Assembly: GCA_937996725.1 (NCBI GenBank)
Contig: CALKUR010000122.1
Coordinates: 1 to 28,148, forward strand
DNA length: 28,148 bases
Source of the DNA: an uncultured Dechloromonas sp.
GTDB taxonomy: Bacteria; Pseudomonadota; Gammaproteobacteria; Burkholderiales; Rhodocyclaceae
Reading direction: 5' to 3'
In this document: piece by piece, positions 15,999 through 23,917 of the stretch
How the letters are laid out: each line of letters begins with the position of its first letter
Numbering within the stretch: position 1 is the first letter of the stretch
Notes under the pieces: generated by a model
The model's database searches: none
The model's input: the letters and a program-made list of their open reading frames with translations, nothing else
What the model was told of the DNA's origin: nothing
Program-made: the position numbers and the translations under genes

Positions 15999-16322
15999 AT
16001 GAGCCGCCATCGTTTACCGTTATTGGTAGCCATGCTGTATGGCGTGATCTGCTTAACGGCATGGGGTGCAGATTCGTCGGCAACACCAGACCGAACGCCC
16101 TTATCGGCAAAGACAGTAAGCGGCGAAGAGGTGCTCCTGTTTCCGAATGGCCGTTGGGAATATGTGAATACAGCCAAAGCTGTGGAAGCTAAGAAAGTGG
16201 CAGATCAGTTCCCTGAGAACAAGGTCTGCCCGCCAGGGTCCCAAGGGGGTTTGTTGGGCGTGGGTCGCTGTATCATGCCCGGTGATAAAGACTACAACCG
16301 CCGAAGTCTTAGCGGTAAGTAA
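15999..16322 (+). CDS. Small secreted protein of unknown function, coupled to alaS
   Basis: 107 residues. I do not recognise the family. The N-terminus is a Sec signal (basic MSRHR, hydrophobic LPLLVAMLYGVICLTAWG), probably cut near residue 24. The mature part holds SGEEVLLFPNGRWEYV, a pattern seen in various short secreted proteobacterial proteins, then two Cys (KVCPPG and GRCIMPGD) that may pair. The ATG follows the alaS stop without any gap, so it is translated by re-initiation from the alaS mRNA. A small hairpin follows the stop. Confidence 0.7.
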   Translation: MSRHRLPLLVAMLYGVICLTAWGADSSATPDRTPLSAKTVSGEEVLLFPNGRWEYVNTAKAVEAKKVADQFPENKVCPPGSQGGLLGVGRCIMPGDKDYNRRSLSGK

Positions 16323-16329
16323 TCAAAGC

Positions 16330-16347
16330 CGGGGCATTGGTGCCCCG
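16330..16347. terminator. Hairpin between converging genes, weak terminator
   Basis: CGGGGCA and TGCCCCG form a 7-bp perfect stem with a TTGG loop in the 32-nt gap between the stop of the small secreted-protein gene and the stop of the phosphoglucomutase gene. There is no T-run on the plus strand. On the minus strand it is followed only by GGCTTTG. Position argues for a transcription end point; strength is doubtful. Confidence 0.45.
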
Positions 16348-16354
16348 CATCGCG

Positions 16355-17761
16355 TTAGAAGGGTAGTGCTAATCCAGGGCGTGCCTTGTGCAGCACGCGA
16401 CGAAATTCGCTCTGAATGCGGGTTAGTGCTTCCGGTGTGTCGGCTTCAAAGCGCAGCACAACGACCGGCGTAGTGTTCGATGGGCGAGCGAGACCAAAGC
16501 CATCGTCATACTCCACGCGCAAACCATCAATGGTGATCACGTCGCGTGCGCCGGGGAAGTCCGGTGACACAGCCAACTCGGCCATCAGCGCATGCGGTTC
16601 GCCTTCTTTCATGGCGATATTCAGTTCCGGCGTGCTCTGGCTGTTCGGCAAGTTCTTTAACACCGGATTAGCGTTGGGTGCACGCGATAGAATTTCGAGC
16701 AGGCGGGCACCGGTGTACAGACCATCGTCGAAGCCGAACCAGCGTTCCTTAAAGAAGACGTGGCCACTCATTTCGCCGGCCAACGGTGCGCCAGTTTCCT
16801 TGAGTTTGGCCTTGATCAGCGCGTGACCAGTTTTCCACATCAGCGGTTGACCCCCAGCCTTGCGGATGGCTTCACCCAGTAGGCGTGAGCATTTCACGTC
16901 GAAGATGATCGATGCGCCTGGGCAGCGCGAGAGTACATCCTGTGCGAATAGCATCATCTGGCGATCCGGGAAGATCACCTCGCCGTCTTTGGTCACCACG
17001 CCAAGGCGATCACCATCGCCGTCAAAGGCGAGGCCGATTTCGGCGTCCGACTTCTTGAGCTCAGCGATCAGATCCTTGAGATTTTCTGGTTTGGAGGGAT
17101 CCGGGTGATGGTTCGGGAAGGTGCCATCGATTTCGCAGTACATCGGAATGACTTTGCAGCCCATCCGGCGGAAGAGCTCAGGGGCTAACTCACCGGCAAC
17201 GCCATTGCCGCAATCCACGGCAATCGTCATCGGGCGGGCGAGTTTGACATCGCCGACGATGCGGTCCAGGTAGTCAGCTTTGACATCAGCGGTACGCATC
17301 GTGCCCGGCTGGTCAGCCCAGTGGAGCTCGCCCGCTTCGATTCGTTGTTTTAGTGCCTGAATGGCGTCACCGGCCAGGGTGTCACCGGCGATGACCATTT
17401 TGAGGCCGTTGTAGTCGGGCGGATTGTGGCTGCCTGTGACCGAGACACAGGAATAGGTTTCAAGTTGGAAGCCGGCAAAATAAGTCACCGGTGTGGGTAC
17501 GCAGCCCACATCAATGGCGTCGACACCGGCAGCAATAATGCCTTCCTGAAGCGCATGCGACAGGCTTGGGCCCGATAGGCGGCCATCCCGGCCAACGGCG
17601 ATTGCCTTGACGCCCTTTTCTCGCGCCAGCGTGCCCAGGCCCACGCCAACCGCGCGCACCACATCGGGTGTCAATGTATCGTCGACAATGCCGCGAATGT
17701 CATAGGCTTTAAAAATCGAGGCGGGTAGGGCGGGAATGGGAAATTTAGCGCTGTGTGACAT
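16355..17761 (-). CDS. algC: Phosphomannomutase/phosphoglucomutase (AlgC type)
   Basis: 468 residues, the size of AlgC-type bifunctional enzymes that interconvert hexose 6- and 1-phosphates for LPS, exopolysaccharide and nucleotide-sugar synthesis. Catalytic phosphoserine S111 lies in SVTGSHNPPDYNGLK. The Mg site is DGDGDR (247-252), the sugar loop GEMSGH (329-334), and the phosphate-binding end is RPSNTTPVVVLRFE. The start at 17761 was chosen: it gives the standard N-terminus (SIFKAYDIRGI near residue 16) and lies 22 nt after yheT, whereas the open frame further upstream overlaps yheT. It is the last gene of the six-gene minus-strand operon, next to the LPS heptosyltransferase, which fits an envelope role. 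Confidence 0.92.
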   Translation of the reverse strand: MSHSAKFPIPALPASIFKAYDIRGIVDDTLTPDVVRAVGVGLGTLAREKGVKAIAVGRDGRLSGPSLSHALQEGIIAAGVDAIDVGCVPTPVTYFAGFQLETYSCVSVTGSHNPPDYNGLKMVIAGDTLAGDAIQALKQRIEAGELHWADQPGTMRTADVKADYLDRIVGDVKLARPMTIAVDCGNGVAGELAPELFRRMGCKVIPMYCEIDGTFPNHHPDPSKPENLKDLIAELKKSDAEIGLAFDGDGDRLGVVTKDGEVIFPDRQMMLFAQDVLSRCPGASIIFDVKCSRLLGEAIRKAGGQPLMWKTGHALIKAKLKETGAPLAGEMSGHVFFKERWFGFDDGLYTGARLLEILSRAPNANPVLKNLPNSQSTPELNIAMKEGEPHALMAELAVSPDFPGARDVITIDGLRVEYDDGFGLARPSNTTPVVVLRFEADTPEALTRIQSEFRRVLHKARPGLALPF

Positions 17762-17783
17762 GGTGATCTCGTTCGTGAGGTTT

Positions 17784-18776
17784 TCAAGCGGGCAGCGTGA
17801 GTCCGAGCGTTTGTGCAAAAAAGTCAATTATACGGGTGGGGAGCCATAGGTCGCGATGGACACCATGACCACCACTAAAGCCCACATGGCCGCCCGTAGC
17901 AGGCGTTTCCAGCGTGACCGCGCTTGGGCATGTTGCCGGATTCGGGTAACAGGCATCTGCCAGAAACGGGTCGTTGCGTGGCATCAGCAACAATGTTGGC
18001 AGAGCGATATCGTTCAAGAGGGGCAGCGCCGATGCCCGGCGCCAGTAATCGTCGACGCCGGTGAAACCATGTAGCGGGGCCGTCACGGTATCGTCGAATT
18101 CCCGTAGGGTCGTTGCGGCACGCATCCGGGGCGCATCGAATAGATCGGGAAAGCGTTCAAGTCGTGCTTCGCCCTGAAGCTTCATCGTGCGCAAAAAGTG
18201 TTGGGTATAGACCTTCTGATTGGCACCCTGGTCTAACCATGCACCACAAGCGGCAACATCCATCGGGGGCGATATCGCTGCGGCCGCATCGATGACCTTG
18301 CTGGCGGACGCGCCTTGTTCCCCCAGCCATTTCATCAGGGCATTGCCGCCGAGTGAAACGCCGGCTGCACAAATCAGCCGGTCGGGATAACGCGCGCGGA
18401 ACCGGCGTAAGATCCAGTCGATTTCTGTTGAATCGCCCGAATGATAAGCACGCGGTTGCCAGTTCAGTTCGCCGCTACAACCGCGAAAATGGGGTACGTA
18501 CCCGGCCCACGAAATTCGCTGTAACGCCCGCGCCATGGTTCGGGCGTAATTTGATTGAGAGCCGCCCTCCAGGCCATGGAATAGGACAACGATTGGCGCG
18601 CCTGACGCGCCGGGGCTAATGCAATCGACGTCAATAAAATCAGCATCCGGTGTGTCCCAGCGTTCACGCGGCCAGTCGATGGGCGGTAATCGCAGTGTTT
18701 TCCAGACTGGCCAGAGGGTTTGCAGATGCCCGTTGAACAGCCAGAAGGGCGGTCGATAAGGTGTGAGCGGCAGCAT
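17784..18776 (-). CDS. yheT: YheT-family alpha/beta hydrolase
   Basis: 330 residues, UPF0017/AB-hydrolase-4 family. The YheT N-terminus FWLFNGHLQTLWP is clear, followed by VVLFHGLEGGSQSNYAR and HFRGCSGE. The catalytic triad is readable: S141 in GVSLGG, D269 in RNDPF and H297 in GGHVGF. Family members are carboxylesterase-like; the physiological substrate is unknown. The ATG at 18776 was preferred over the adjacent GTG at 18779, which overlaps the upstream stop codon. Tightly packed between the NTF2-like gene and algC. Confidence 0.9.
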   Translation of the reverse strand: MLPLTPYRPPFWLFNGHLQTLWPVWKTLRLPPIDWPRERWDTPDADFIDVDCISPGASGAPIVVLFHGLEGGSQSNYARTMARALQRISWAGYVPHFRGCSGELNWQPRAYHSGDSTEIDWILRRFRARYPDRLICAAGVSLGGNALMKWLGEQGASASKVIDAAAAISPPMDVAACGAWLDQGANQKVYTQHFLRTMKLQGEARLERFPDLFDAPRMRAATTLREFDDTVTAPLHGFTGVDDYWRRASALPLLNDIALPTLLLMPRNDPFLADACYPNPATCPSAVTLETPATGGHVGFSGGHGVHRDLWLPTRIIDFFAQTLGLTLPA

Positions 18777-18778
18777 CA

Positions 18779-19270
18779 CTAGTGCAGCGTATGGGCGGCA
18801 GCAGCGGCTTGTGCTTCAATGGCCGCCAGCTGGGCAGTCGCCTGGTGGCAAACCAGTCGCCAGCCATTCGCACCGCGCACGTAGACATTCATGGCCGTCG
18901 TGATGCCGTTTCGCTTGACCAGCGCGTTGGGATGCTCGGTCTCGGTGAGCGCTTCCGGCACGTTGAACATCGTCACATTCTCCTGCACCAGATGAATGGC
19001 AACGAGCCCGCTCTGCCAGCGCATAAGGTTCATCACCTCGATCTCCAGATGGTGACACCCCGAAAAAATCGACTGCCACCCCTGGCGAATAGCCGCATGG
19101 CCAGCAGCGCGGCGTCCATCGGGGTCAATGCAAACAATGTCATCTTCATCGGCCCAGATCGCCATGAGCGCATCAATGTTGGCTTGTGCAACGCTCTGGT
19201 AAAAACCTTCTTCGGCCTCGTCCGGCGTCGAAAAATTCGGGACCGGGGCAGTCGGTGGGGGCAGGCTCAT
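18779..19270 (-). CDS. NTF2-like (SnoaL/DUF4440-type) protein
   Basis: 163 residues forming one cone-shaped NTF2-like domain: STPDEAEEGFYQSVAQANIDALMAIWADEDDIVCIDPDG, then GHAAIRQGWQSIF, HLVQENVTMF and MNVYVRGANGWRLVCHQA. The length and pattern fit ketosteroid-isomerase-like/DUF4440 proteins. Many are small-molecule binders or isomerases and others only bind partners, so no reaction can be named. It starts in an ATGA overlap with the end of waaF and ends overlapping the yheT start region, so it is translationally coupled on both sides. An Ala-rich C-terminal tail is present. Confidence 0.8.
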   Translation of the reverse strand: MSLPPPTAPVPNFSTPDEAEEGFYQSVAQANIDALMAIWADEDDIVCIDPDGRRAAGHAAIRQGWQSIFSGCHHLEIEVMNLMRWQSGLVAIHLVQENVTMFNVPEALTETEHPNALVKRNGITTAMNVYVRGANGWRLVCHQATAQLAAIEAQAAAAAHTLH

Positions 19271-20292
19271 GGCAGCGCTCTGGGAGAAATGTCAAAAGAT
19301 CGGATCGCGTCTAGCACGCGTATGGGCAAAAGCTGCGTCAGGCAATCCAGATGGCCGAAGCGGCAGGTACGCTCAAAGCAGGGGCTGCACGGCACCGGAT
19401 GCTGCAGAATCGCCACCCGATTTGCCAGCGGCGGTGTAAATCCGGGCGACGAGGAGCCATACAACGCAACCAGCGGCCGATCTAAAGCAGCGGCCACGTG
19501 CATGAGCCCAGAGTCATTCGTCACCACCACATCCGCGCCGCTGAGCAGATCAATGGCATCGGCCAGCTGCGTGCGGCCACAGAGATTGATCGCGGCACCT
19601 GCGCTGAGGTCACGGATGGATTCGCCAAAGGGCGCATCTTTGTTCGAACCAATGATCCAGACGGTCCAACCCGATGCATGAAGATCGCGTGCCAGCGTGG
19701 CGAAATGTTCGGCCGGCCAGCGCTTCGCCGGGCCGAATTCTGCACCGGGGCAAAGCACGGCCAGTCGTGAGCCGCGGGCAATGCCAAGGCGATGGCATAG
19801 TCCCTCAAAGGCATTTGGGGTGACACGCAACATCGGGTGGTCGTCATCAGACGTTGTTGTGGCAGCCTCAGGCGCTAAGGCGAGGAAGCGATCGACCATC
19901 CGCGGCAGCGCCTGCTTATCTAGCGACTGGCGATTATTCAATAAACCGTAGCGGCACTCGCCCGTAAAACCTATTCGGTTGGGAATGCCGGCAAAGACAA
20001 CCGGTAATGCCGACTTCAACGAATTCGGCAGGACGTAGGCGTTTTGGTAACCGTGCGATTTGAGCTGACGGCCAAGTTGCCAGCGTGCAGCGAGATCAAG
20101 CTTGCCGTGTGCAAACGGGGCGGAGATCACTTGGCCAACACCGGGCATGCGCTCGAATACGGGCGCGACCCAAGGCGGGGCCAGGACGTCAACAGACCGT
20201 TGGTCGTGTGCTGCGATACGCCGCAATAGCGGCTCACTCATCACGGCATCGCCGACCCAGGCCGGCGCGACAAGCAGGGAACTTGCGCTCAT
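19267..20292 (-). CDS. waaF: ADP-heptose:LPS heptosyltransferase II
   Basis: 341 residues, glycosyltransferase family 9. It adds the second heptose to the LPS inner core at the inner face of the cytoplasmic membrane. WaaF features are the N-terminal LLVAPAWVGDAVMSEPLLRR (acceptor side), CPGAEFGPAKRWPAEHFA (ADP-heptose binding), NDSGLMHVAAALDRPLVALYGSSSPGFTPPL and the late CSPCFERTCRFGHLDCL cysteine cluster. The start at 20292 gives the standard N-terminus; the frame stays open upstream through the zinc-finger gene, but that extension is not WaaF-like. The SD is poor, so coupling to the gene 22 nt upstream is likely. It indicates a Gram-negative with heptose-containing LPS. Confidence 0.93.
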   Translation of the reverse strand: MSASSLLVAPAWVGDAVMSEPLLRRIAAHDQRSVDVLAPPWVAPVFERMPGVGQVISAPFAHGKLDLAARWQLGRQLKSHGYQNAYVLPNSLKSALPVVFAGIPNRIGFTGECRYGLLNNRQSLDKQALPRMVDRFLALAPEAATTTSDDDHPMLRVTPNAFEGLCHRLGIARGSRLAVLCPGAEFGPAKRWPAEHFATLARDLHASGWTVWIIGSNKDAPFGESIRDLSAGAAINLCGRTQLADAIDLLSGADVVVTNDSGLMHVAAALDRPLVALYGSSSPGFTPPLANRVAILQHPVPCSPCFERTCRFGHLDCLTQLLPIRVLDAIRSFDISPRALP

Positions 20293-20314
20293 TTTAGGTA
20301 AGCGCAGCCCGCAA

Positions 20315-20521
20315 TTAATGTCCGTGCGGCTGCGGACCAGAGAACGTGTACTGCGTGCCGCAATATGGGCAGGCCACTTCACCGGTCTTCAATACATCCA
20401 GAAACACGCGTGGGTGACCCGACCACAGTTGTACGCCTTTCGGCGGGCAATGCAGCGGTAAGTCAGCGGCGGTGACGGTCACTTTGGTGGCCGACAGGGT
20501 CTTTTCTAGCGGTGCGTTCAT
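20315..20521 (-). CDS. CHCC-type zinc-finger protein
   Basis: 68 residues with C25, H36, C51 and C54 spaced as in the CHCC zinc-finger domain (related to the complex I subunit NDUFS6). The core is HCPPKGVQLWSGHPRVFLDV...CPYCGTQY. Small bacterial members of this family are commonly found between ilvE and waaF in betaproteobacteria, as here. Function unknown; zinc binding is predicted from the ligands. The gap is 37 nt to ilvE upstream and 22 nt to waaF downstream. Confidence 0.88.
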   Translation of the reverse strand: MNAPLEKTLSATKVTVTAADLPLHCPPKGVQLWSGHPRVFLDVLKTGEVACPYCGTQYTFSGPQPHGH

Positions 20522-20558
20522 GGTCTGGACCTCGACAAAGAAGTGATCAGAAAGTGAA

Positions 20559-21479
20559 TCAGATAAAGCTGAGCCAGTTTTCGTGCTTCGGATCTCGGCC
20601 GTTCACGGCGTCGAAGTAAGCCGACTGGATACGCTCGGTGACCGGGCCACGGCTACCGATACCGATCTTGCGGTTATCGAGTTCGCGGATCGGCGTTACT
20701 TCAGCGGCGGTGCCGGTAAAGAAGGCTTCGTCGGCGCAGTACACTTCGTCACGAGTAATGCGTTTTTCTTCGATCGAGATGCCTAGTTCACGAGCGAGCG
20801 TCATGACGCTGTCACGGGTAATGCCTTCCAGGCAGGACGCTAGTTCCGGTGTATAGAGCTTGCCGTTTTTTACGATGAATACGTTTTCGCCGGCACCTTC
20901 AGAAACATAGCCTTCGGTATCGAGCAACAATGCTTCATCGTAACCATCGGTAATGGCCTCATTATTGGCCAGAATCGAGTTGATGTAGTGACCGCCGGCT
21001 TTGGCGCGTACCATCGACACGTTGACATGGTGGCGAGTGAACGACGAGGTTTTGACACGAATACCCTTTTTCAAGCCGTCTTCACCCAGATAGGCACCCC
21101 ACGCCCATGCGCCGATGGCGACGTGCACCTTGGCACCCTTTGGCGATACGCCCATCTTTTCCGAACCATAATAGACCAGCGGACGGATGTAGGCGCTCTC
21201 CAGATTGTTGGCGCGGACCACTTCCTTCTGGGCTTCGTTGATCGTTTCTTGGTCGTAGGGGATTTCTTTCTGGAAGATATGGGCCGAGTTGAACAGGCGG
21301 CGGGTGTGATCTTGCAGGCGGAAAATCGATGTGCCGCGACCGGTATCGTAGGCGCGGACCCCTTCAAACACGCTCATGCCATAGTGGAGCGAGTGGGTCA
21401 GAACGTGGGTGTTGGCATCGCGCCAGGGGACGAGCTTGCCGTCCAGCCAGATAAAACCGTCGCGGTCAGACATCGACAT
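20559..21479 (-). CDS. ilvE: Branched-chain amino acid aminotransferase
   Basis: 306 residues, PLP fold-type IV. It performs the last step of Leu, Ile and Val synthesis. Visible are LHYGMSVFEGVRAYDT, the PLP lysine K160 in RAKAGGHYINSI, SEGAGENVFIVKNG, GITRDSVMTLA and GTAAEVTPIRELD. The ATG at 21479 has AAGGA 8 nt upstream; a second ATG two codons later would also be acceptable. It is the first gene of the minus-strand operon ilvE - zinc finger - waaF - NTF2-like - yheT - algC. A promoter-like TAAAAT (complement of 21570-21575) and a perfect palindrome (21579-21596) lie upstream. Confidence 0.95.
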   Translation of the reverse strand: MSMSDRDGFIWLDGKLVPWRDANTHVLTHSLHYGMSVFEGVRAYDTGRGTSIFRLQDHTRRLFNSAHIFQKEIPYDQETINEAQKEVVRANNLESAYIRPLVYYGSEKMGVSPKGAKVHVAIGAWAWGAYLGEDGLKKGIRVKTSSFTRHHVNVSMVRAKAGGHYINSILANNEAITDGYDEALLLDTEGYVSEGAGENVFIVKNGKLYTPELASCLEGITRDSVMTLARELGISIEEKRITRDEVYCADEAFFTGTAAEVTPIRELDNRKIGIGSRGPVTERIQSAYFDAVNGRDPKHENWLSFI

Positions 21480-21578
21480 GATGTGAATCCTTTGGTGAAA
21501 CGTCGCAATGAAATCGCCCGCTTGACCGGCGGTTGAAGACGAGCCGGACACGCTGCAAACAATGCCCTAATTTTAGCC

Positions 21579-21596
21579 GATTTCCGGCCGGAAATC
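21579..21596. promoter_or_regulatory. 18-bp perfect palindrome between divergent ilvE and nudJ
   Basis: GATTTCCGG is followed directly by its exact complement CCGGAAATC with no spacer. It sits just upstream of a -10-like TAAAAT on the minus strand (complement of 21570-21575), in the spacer/-35 area of the likely ilvE promoter and about 45 nt before the likely nudJ -10. It looks like a binding site for a dimeric regulator; the regulator is unknown. Confidence 0.45.
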
Positions 21597-21653
21597 AGGT
21601 GTGGCGGTCGGTCTGACGGGTGCTTTTTGAGCGGCTTCGGTAAAATGGCGGGC

Positions 21654-22115
21654 ATGAATAGCCAAAATCATCGCTGGAAGCCTAGCGTCACCGTAGCGGC
21701 CTTGGTCGAGCAGGATGGCCGTTTTTTGGTGGTCGAAGAAGAAACGTCTGCCGGCTTACGTTTTAACCAACCTGCGGGCCATATGGATGCCGGTGAGTCG
21801 CTGATTGCTGCCTGCGCCCGTGAGGCTCTGGAAGAAACCGGCTGCTTTGTAACGCCGCGTTCTTTGGTCGGCGTGTACCAATGGACGGTGCCGGCCGGTG
21901 ACACGACCTATCTGCGCTTTGCCTTTGACTGCCAGCTCGATCGCATCGAAGCGGGTCGGCAACTCGATGACGGTATCGTCGCCGCACACTGGCTCACCTT
22001 GGATGACTTGCGAGCTACGCAGGAACGTCATCGCAGTCCGCTCGTGCTGCAATGTGTCGAGGACTGGATCGCCGGCCGCCGCTTGCCGCTCGACAGCATC
22101 CGGCATTACGACTGA
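21654..22115 (+). CDS. nudJ: Nudix hydrolase, NudJ-like
   Basis: 153 residues, the same length as E. coli NudJ, a phosphatase acting on HMP-PP and nucleoside di-/triphosphates. The Nudix box (G-x5-E-x7-R-E-x2-E-E-x-G) is complete from G42 to about C64. The flanking WKPSVTVAALVEQDGRFLVVEEE and FNQPAGHMDAGESL match the NudJ subfamily. It lies just before mnmA, as in E. coli. The ATG at 21654 was chosen to match the family N-terminus; an in-frame ATG at 21645 is possible. There is no SD, but a TAAAAT at 21641-21646 ends 7 nt before the ATG, so the transcript may be leaderless. The next ORF starts 4 nt after the stop. Confidence 0.9.
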   Translation: MNSQNHRWKPSVTVAALVEQDGRFLVVEEETSAGLRFNQPAGHMDAGESLIAACAREALEETGCFVTPRSLVGVYQWTVPAGDTTYLRFAFDCQLDRIEAGRQLDDGIVAAHWLTLDDLRATQERHRSPLVLQCVEDWIAGRRLPLDSIRHYD

Positions 22116-22119
22116 TTGT

Positions 22120-22737
22120 ATGCGGGCACGCTGGGCTCAATATCTGCTGCCACTGGCTTTGTGTCTGGTCAGCGCTTCCGCCAGTGCCGACGCTTTGATT
22201 GTCGTCTGCTACAACTGGGGCTGCCTCGCAAAGCAAGCCATTAGTTATCCGGAACCTTGGTTACGCAAAACATTCCAGCCGCTACGCCAAGCAAAAACGC
22301 CTGAGGCAGAGCGGATCGCCGCCGCCGAGGTGGTGCAGCGCTTTTACCGTAAAGCGGCTGAGCAGAGCCCGATTGGTGCTGACGCGCCGGGTAATGACGA
22401 AGACCCGAGCGTTAATGGTCGGATGGATTGCATTGATCATTCCACCACGACTAAGAACATCCTCTCGTATCTGCAACACCGTAAGATTTTGCGCTGGCAC
22501 GACGTCGGTCCCTATGCGCACCGGTCGTTGTTGGTTACCTCCCATTACAGCGCCACCCTCATAGAGCGGGATGCGGATGGGGCGGATGATGAATCGATCT
22601 ACGTCATCGACCCCTGGGAGGTCGACCCAGGCACCTTGCCGCACCTGGCGCCCGTGAGAGAATGGGCGGGACCGCGTTTCTACTCGCTGGAAACACAACA
22701 TCACACATCTAGCTCGTCGACAGTTTTGACGCGCTGA
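22120..22737 (+). CDS. Secreted protein with possible transglutaminase/BTLCP-like Cys-His-Asp triad
   Basis: 205 residues; I do not recognise a named family. A Sec signal peptide (LLPLALCLVSASASA) is probably cut after residue 23. CYNWGC (C30, C35) may form a disulfide. A helical stretch (about 60-82) is followed by MDCIDHSTTTKNILSYL, where C104 sits at the start of a helix much like the G-D-C-x-D element of papain-like transglutaminase/BTLCP proteins. SHYSATLIE (H142) and YVIDPWE (D164) then follow, in the order Cys-His-Asp expected for that fold. This resemblance is by eye and unproven. The start at 22120 is 4 nt after nudJ, and mnmA follows after 22 nt, so it is part of that operon. The open frame continues far upstream inside nudJ but is not coding there. 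Confidence 0.68.
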   Translation: MRARWAQYLLPLALCLVSASASADALIVVCYNWGCLAKQAISYPEPWLRKTFQPLRQAKTPEAERIAAAEVVQRFYRKAAEQSPIGADAPGNDEDPSVNGRMDCIDHSTTTKNILSYLQHRKILRWHDVGPYAHRSLLVTSHYSATLIERDADGADDESIYVIDPWEVDPGTLPHLAPVREWAGPRFYSLETQHHTSSSSTVLTR

Positions 22738-22759
22738 TTCGCTGCTTCAAGGAATTCGA

Positions 22760-23917
22760 ATGTCCTCTGCTCCCACCGTTGTCGTTGGCCTCTCAGGCGG
22801 TGTTGATTCATCGGTCGCCGCACTCCTGCTCAAGGAGCAGGGCTACCGTGTCATCGGCCTGTTCATGAAGAACTGGGAAGACGACGATACCGATGAGTTC
22901 TGCAGCACACGCCAGGATCTGATCGATGTTATGAGCGTGGCCGATATCCTCGGTATCGACATCGAGGTCGTCAACTTCGCCAAGGAATATCGCGACCGCG
23001 TGTTTTCGATCTTCCTGCAGGAGTACAACGCCGGCCGCACGCCGAACCCTGACGTGCTGTGCAATTCTGAAATCAAATTCGCCGCGTTTCTGGATCATGC
23101 CGTCAGCCTCGGCGCTGATTTCATTGCGACCGGGCATTACGCAGGCGTGCAGGATTTTGACGGCAAGCGCCAGCTGCTCAAAGCCGAAGACGGCAACAAG
23201 GATCAGAGCTATTTTCTCTACCGGCTGAATCAGTCGCAGCTCAAGCCGGCGCTATTCCCATTGGCCAATTGGCTCAAGCCCGAAGTCCGCGCCAAAGCCG
23301 AGGCGGCAGGTTTGCCAGTAGCCGGCAAGAAAGATTCCACCGGCATTTGCTTCATCGGCGAACGACCATTCAATGATTTTTTGCAGCGTTATGTGCCGCA
23401 GAACCCGGGCGAAATCCGCGATCTGGATTCCGGCAAATTACTGGGCACGCATCAGGGCTTTGCGTTTCATACCATTGGCCAGCGCAAGGGGCTCCACATC
23501 GGGGGCGTCAAAGGCCACGATACGCAAGCGGGCGAGCATGATGCCTGGTACGTCGCCACCAAAGACATGCAAACCAATGTGCTGTACGTGGTTTCAGGGC
23601 ATGATCATCCGGCGTTGTACGTGAACGAAGTCACCATCGCCGACATGAACTGGATTGCCGGCGAGTCACCGCATACGCACTGGGTCTATACCGCCAAAAC
23701 CCGTTACCGCATGCCGGATACTGCCTGTGAAATCGAACGCATCGACACAGATCGTGCCGTTGTCCGTTTCGCCGCCCCGCAATGGGCGGTGACGCCGGGA
23801 CAGTCTCTGGTGTTGTACGAGAGCCGCGTTTGTCTGGGGGGCGGCATCATCGAATCGACCCGTATGGCGGGCCGGTCCGATGGGGCAAACCTCGATCTAC
23901 AGTCGCTCGCGGACTAA
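22760..23917 (+). CDS. mnmA: tRNA-specific 2-thiouridylase
   Basis: 385 residues, slightly longer than E. coli MnmA (368). It thiolates U34 of tRNA-Lys, -Glu and -Gln using sulfur passed from a persulfide relay. The PP-loop SGGVDSS (12-18) binds ATP. Catalytic C101 (NPDVLCN) and C197 (TGICFIG) are in place. FMKNWEDDD and GHYAG are also typical. An AAGGA lies 6 nt before the ATG. The stop directly abuts the stop of the converging GST gene with no terminator between. Confidence 0.97.
   Translation: MSSAPTVVVGLSGGVDSSVAALLLKEQGYRVIGLFMKNWEDDDTDEFCSTRQDLIDVMSVADILGIDIEVVNFAKEYRDRVFSIFLQEYNAGRTPNPDVLCNSEIKFAAFLDHAVSLGADFIATGHYAGVQDFDGKRQLLKAEDGNKDQSYFLYRLNQSQLKPALFPLANWLKPEVRAKAEAAGLPVAGKKDSTGICFIGERPFNDFLQRYVPQNPGEIRDLDSGKLLGTHQGFAFHTIGQRKGLHIGGVKGHDTQAGEHDAWYVATKDMQTNVLYVVSGHDHPALYVNEVTIADMNWIAGESPHTHWVYTAKTRYRMPDTACEIERIDTDRAVVRFAAPQWAVTPGQSLVLYESRVCLGGGIIESTRMAGRSDGANLDLQSLAD

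Noticed and set aside
18782..19681. Plus-strand ORF of 299 codons
   Set aside because: Antisense to the NTF2-like gene and waaF; no family features.
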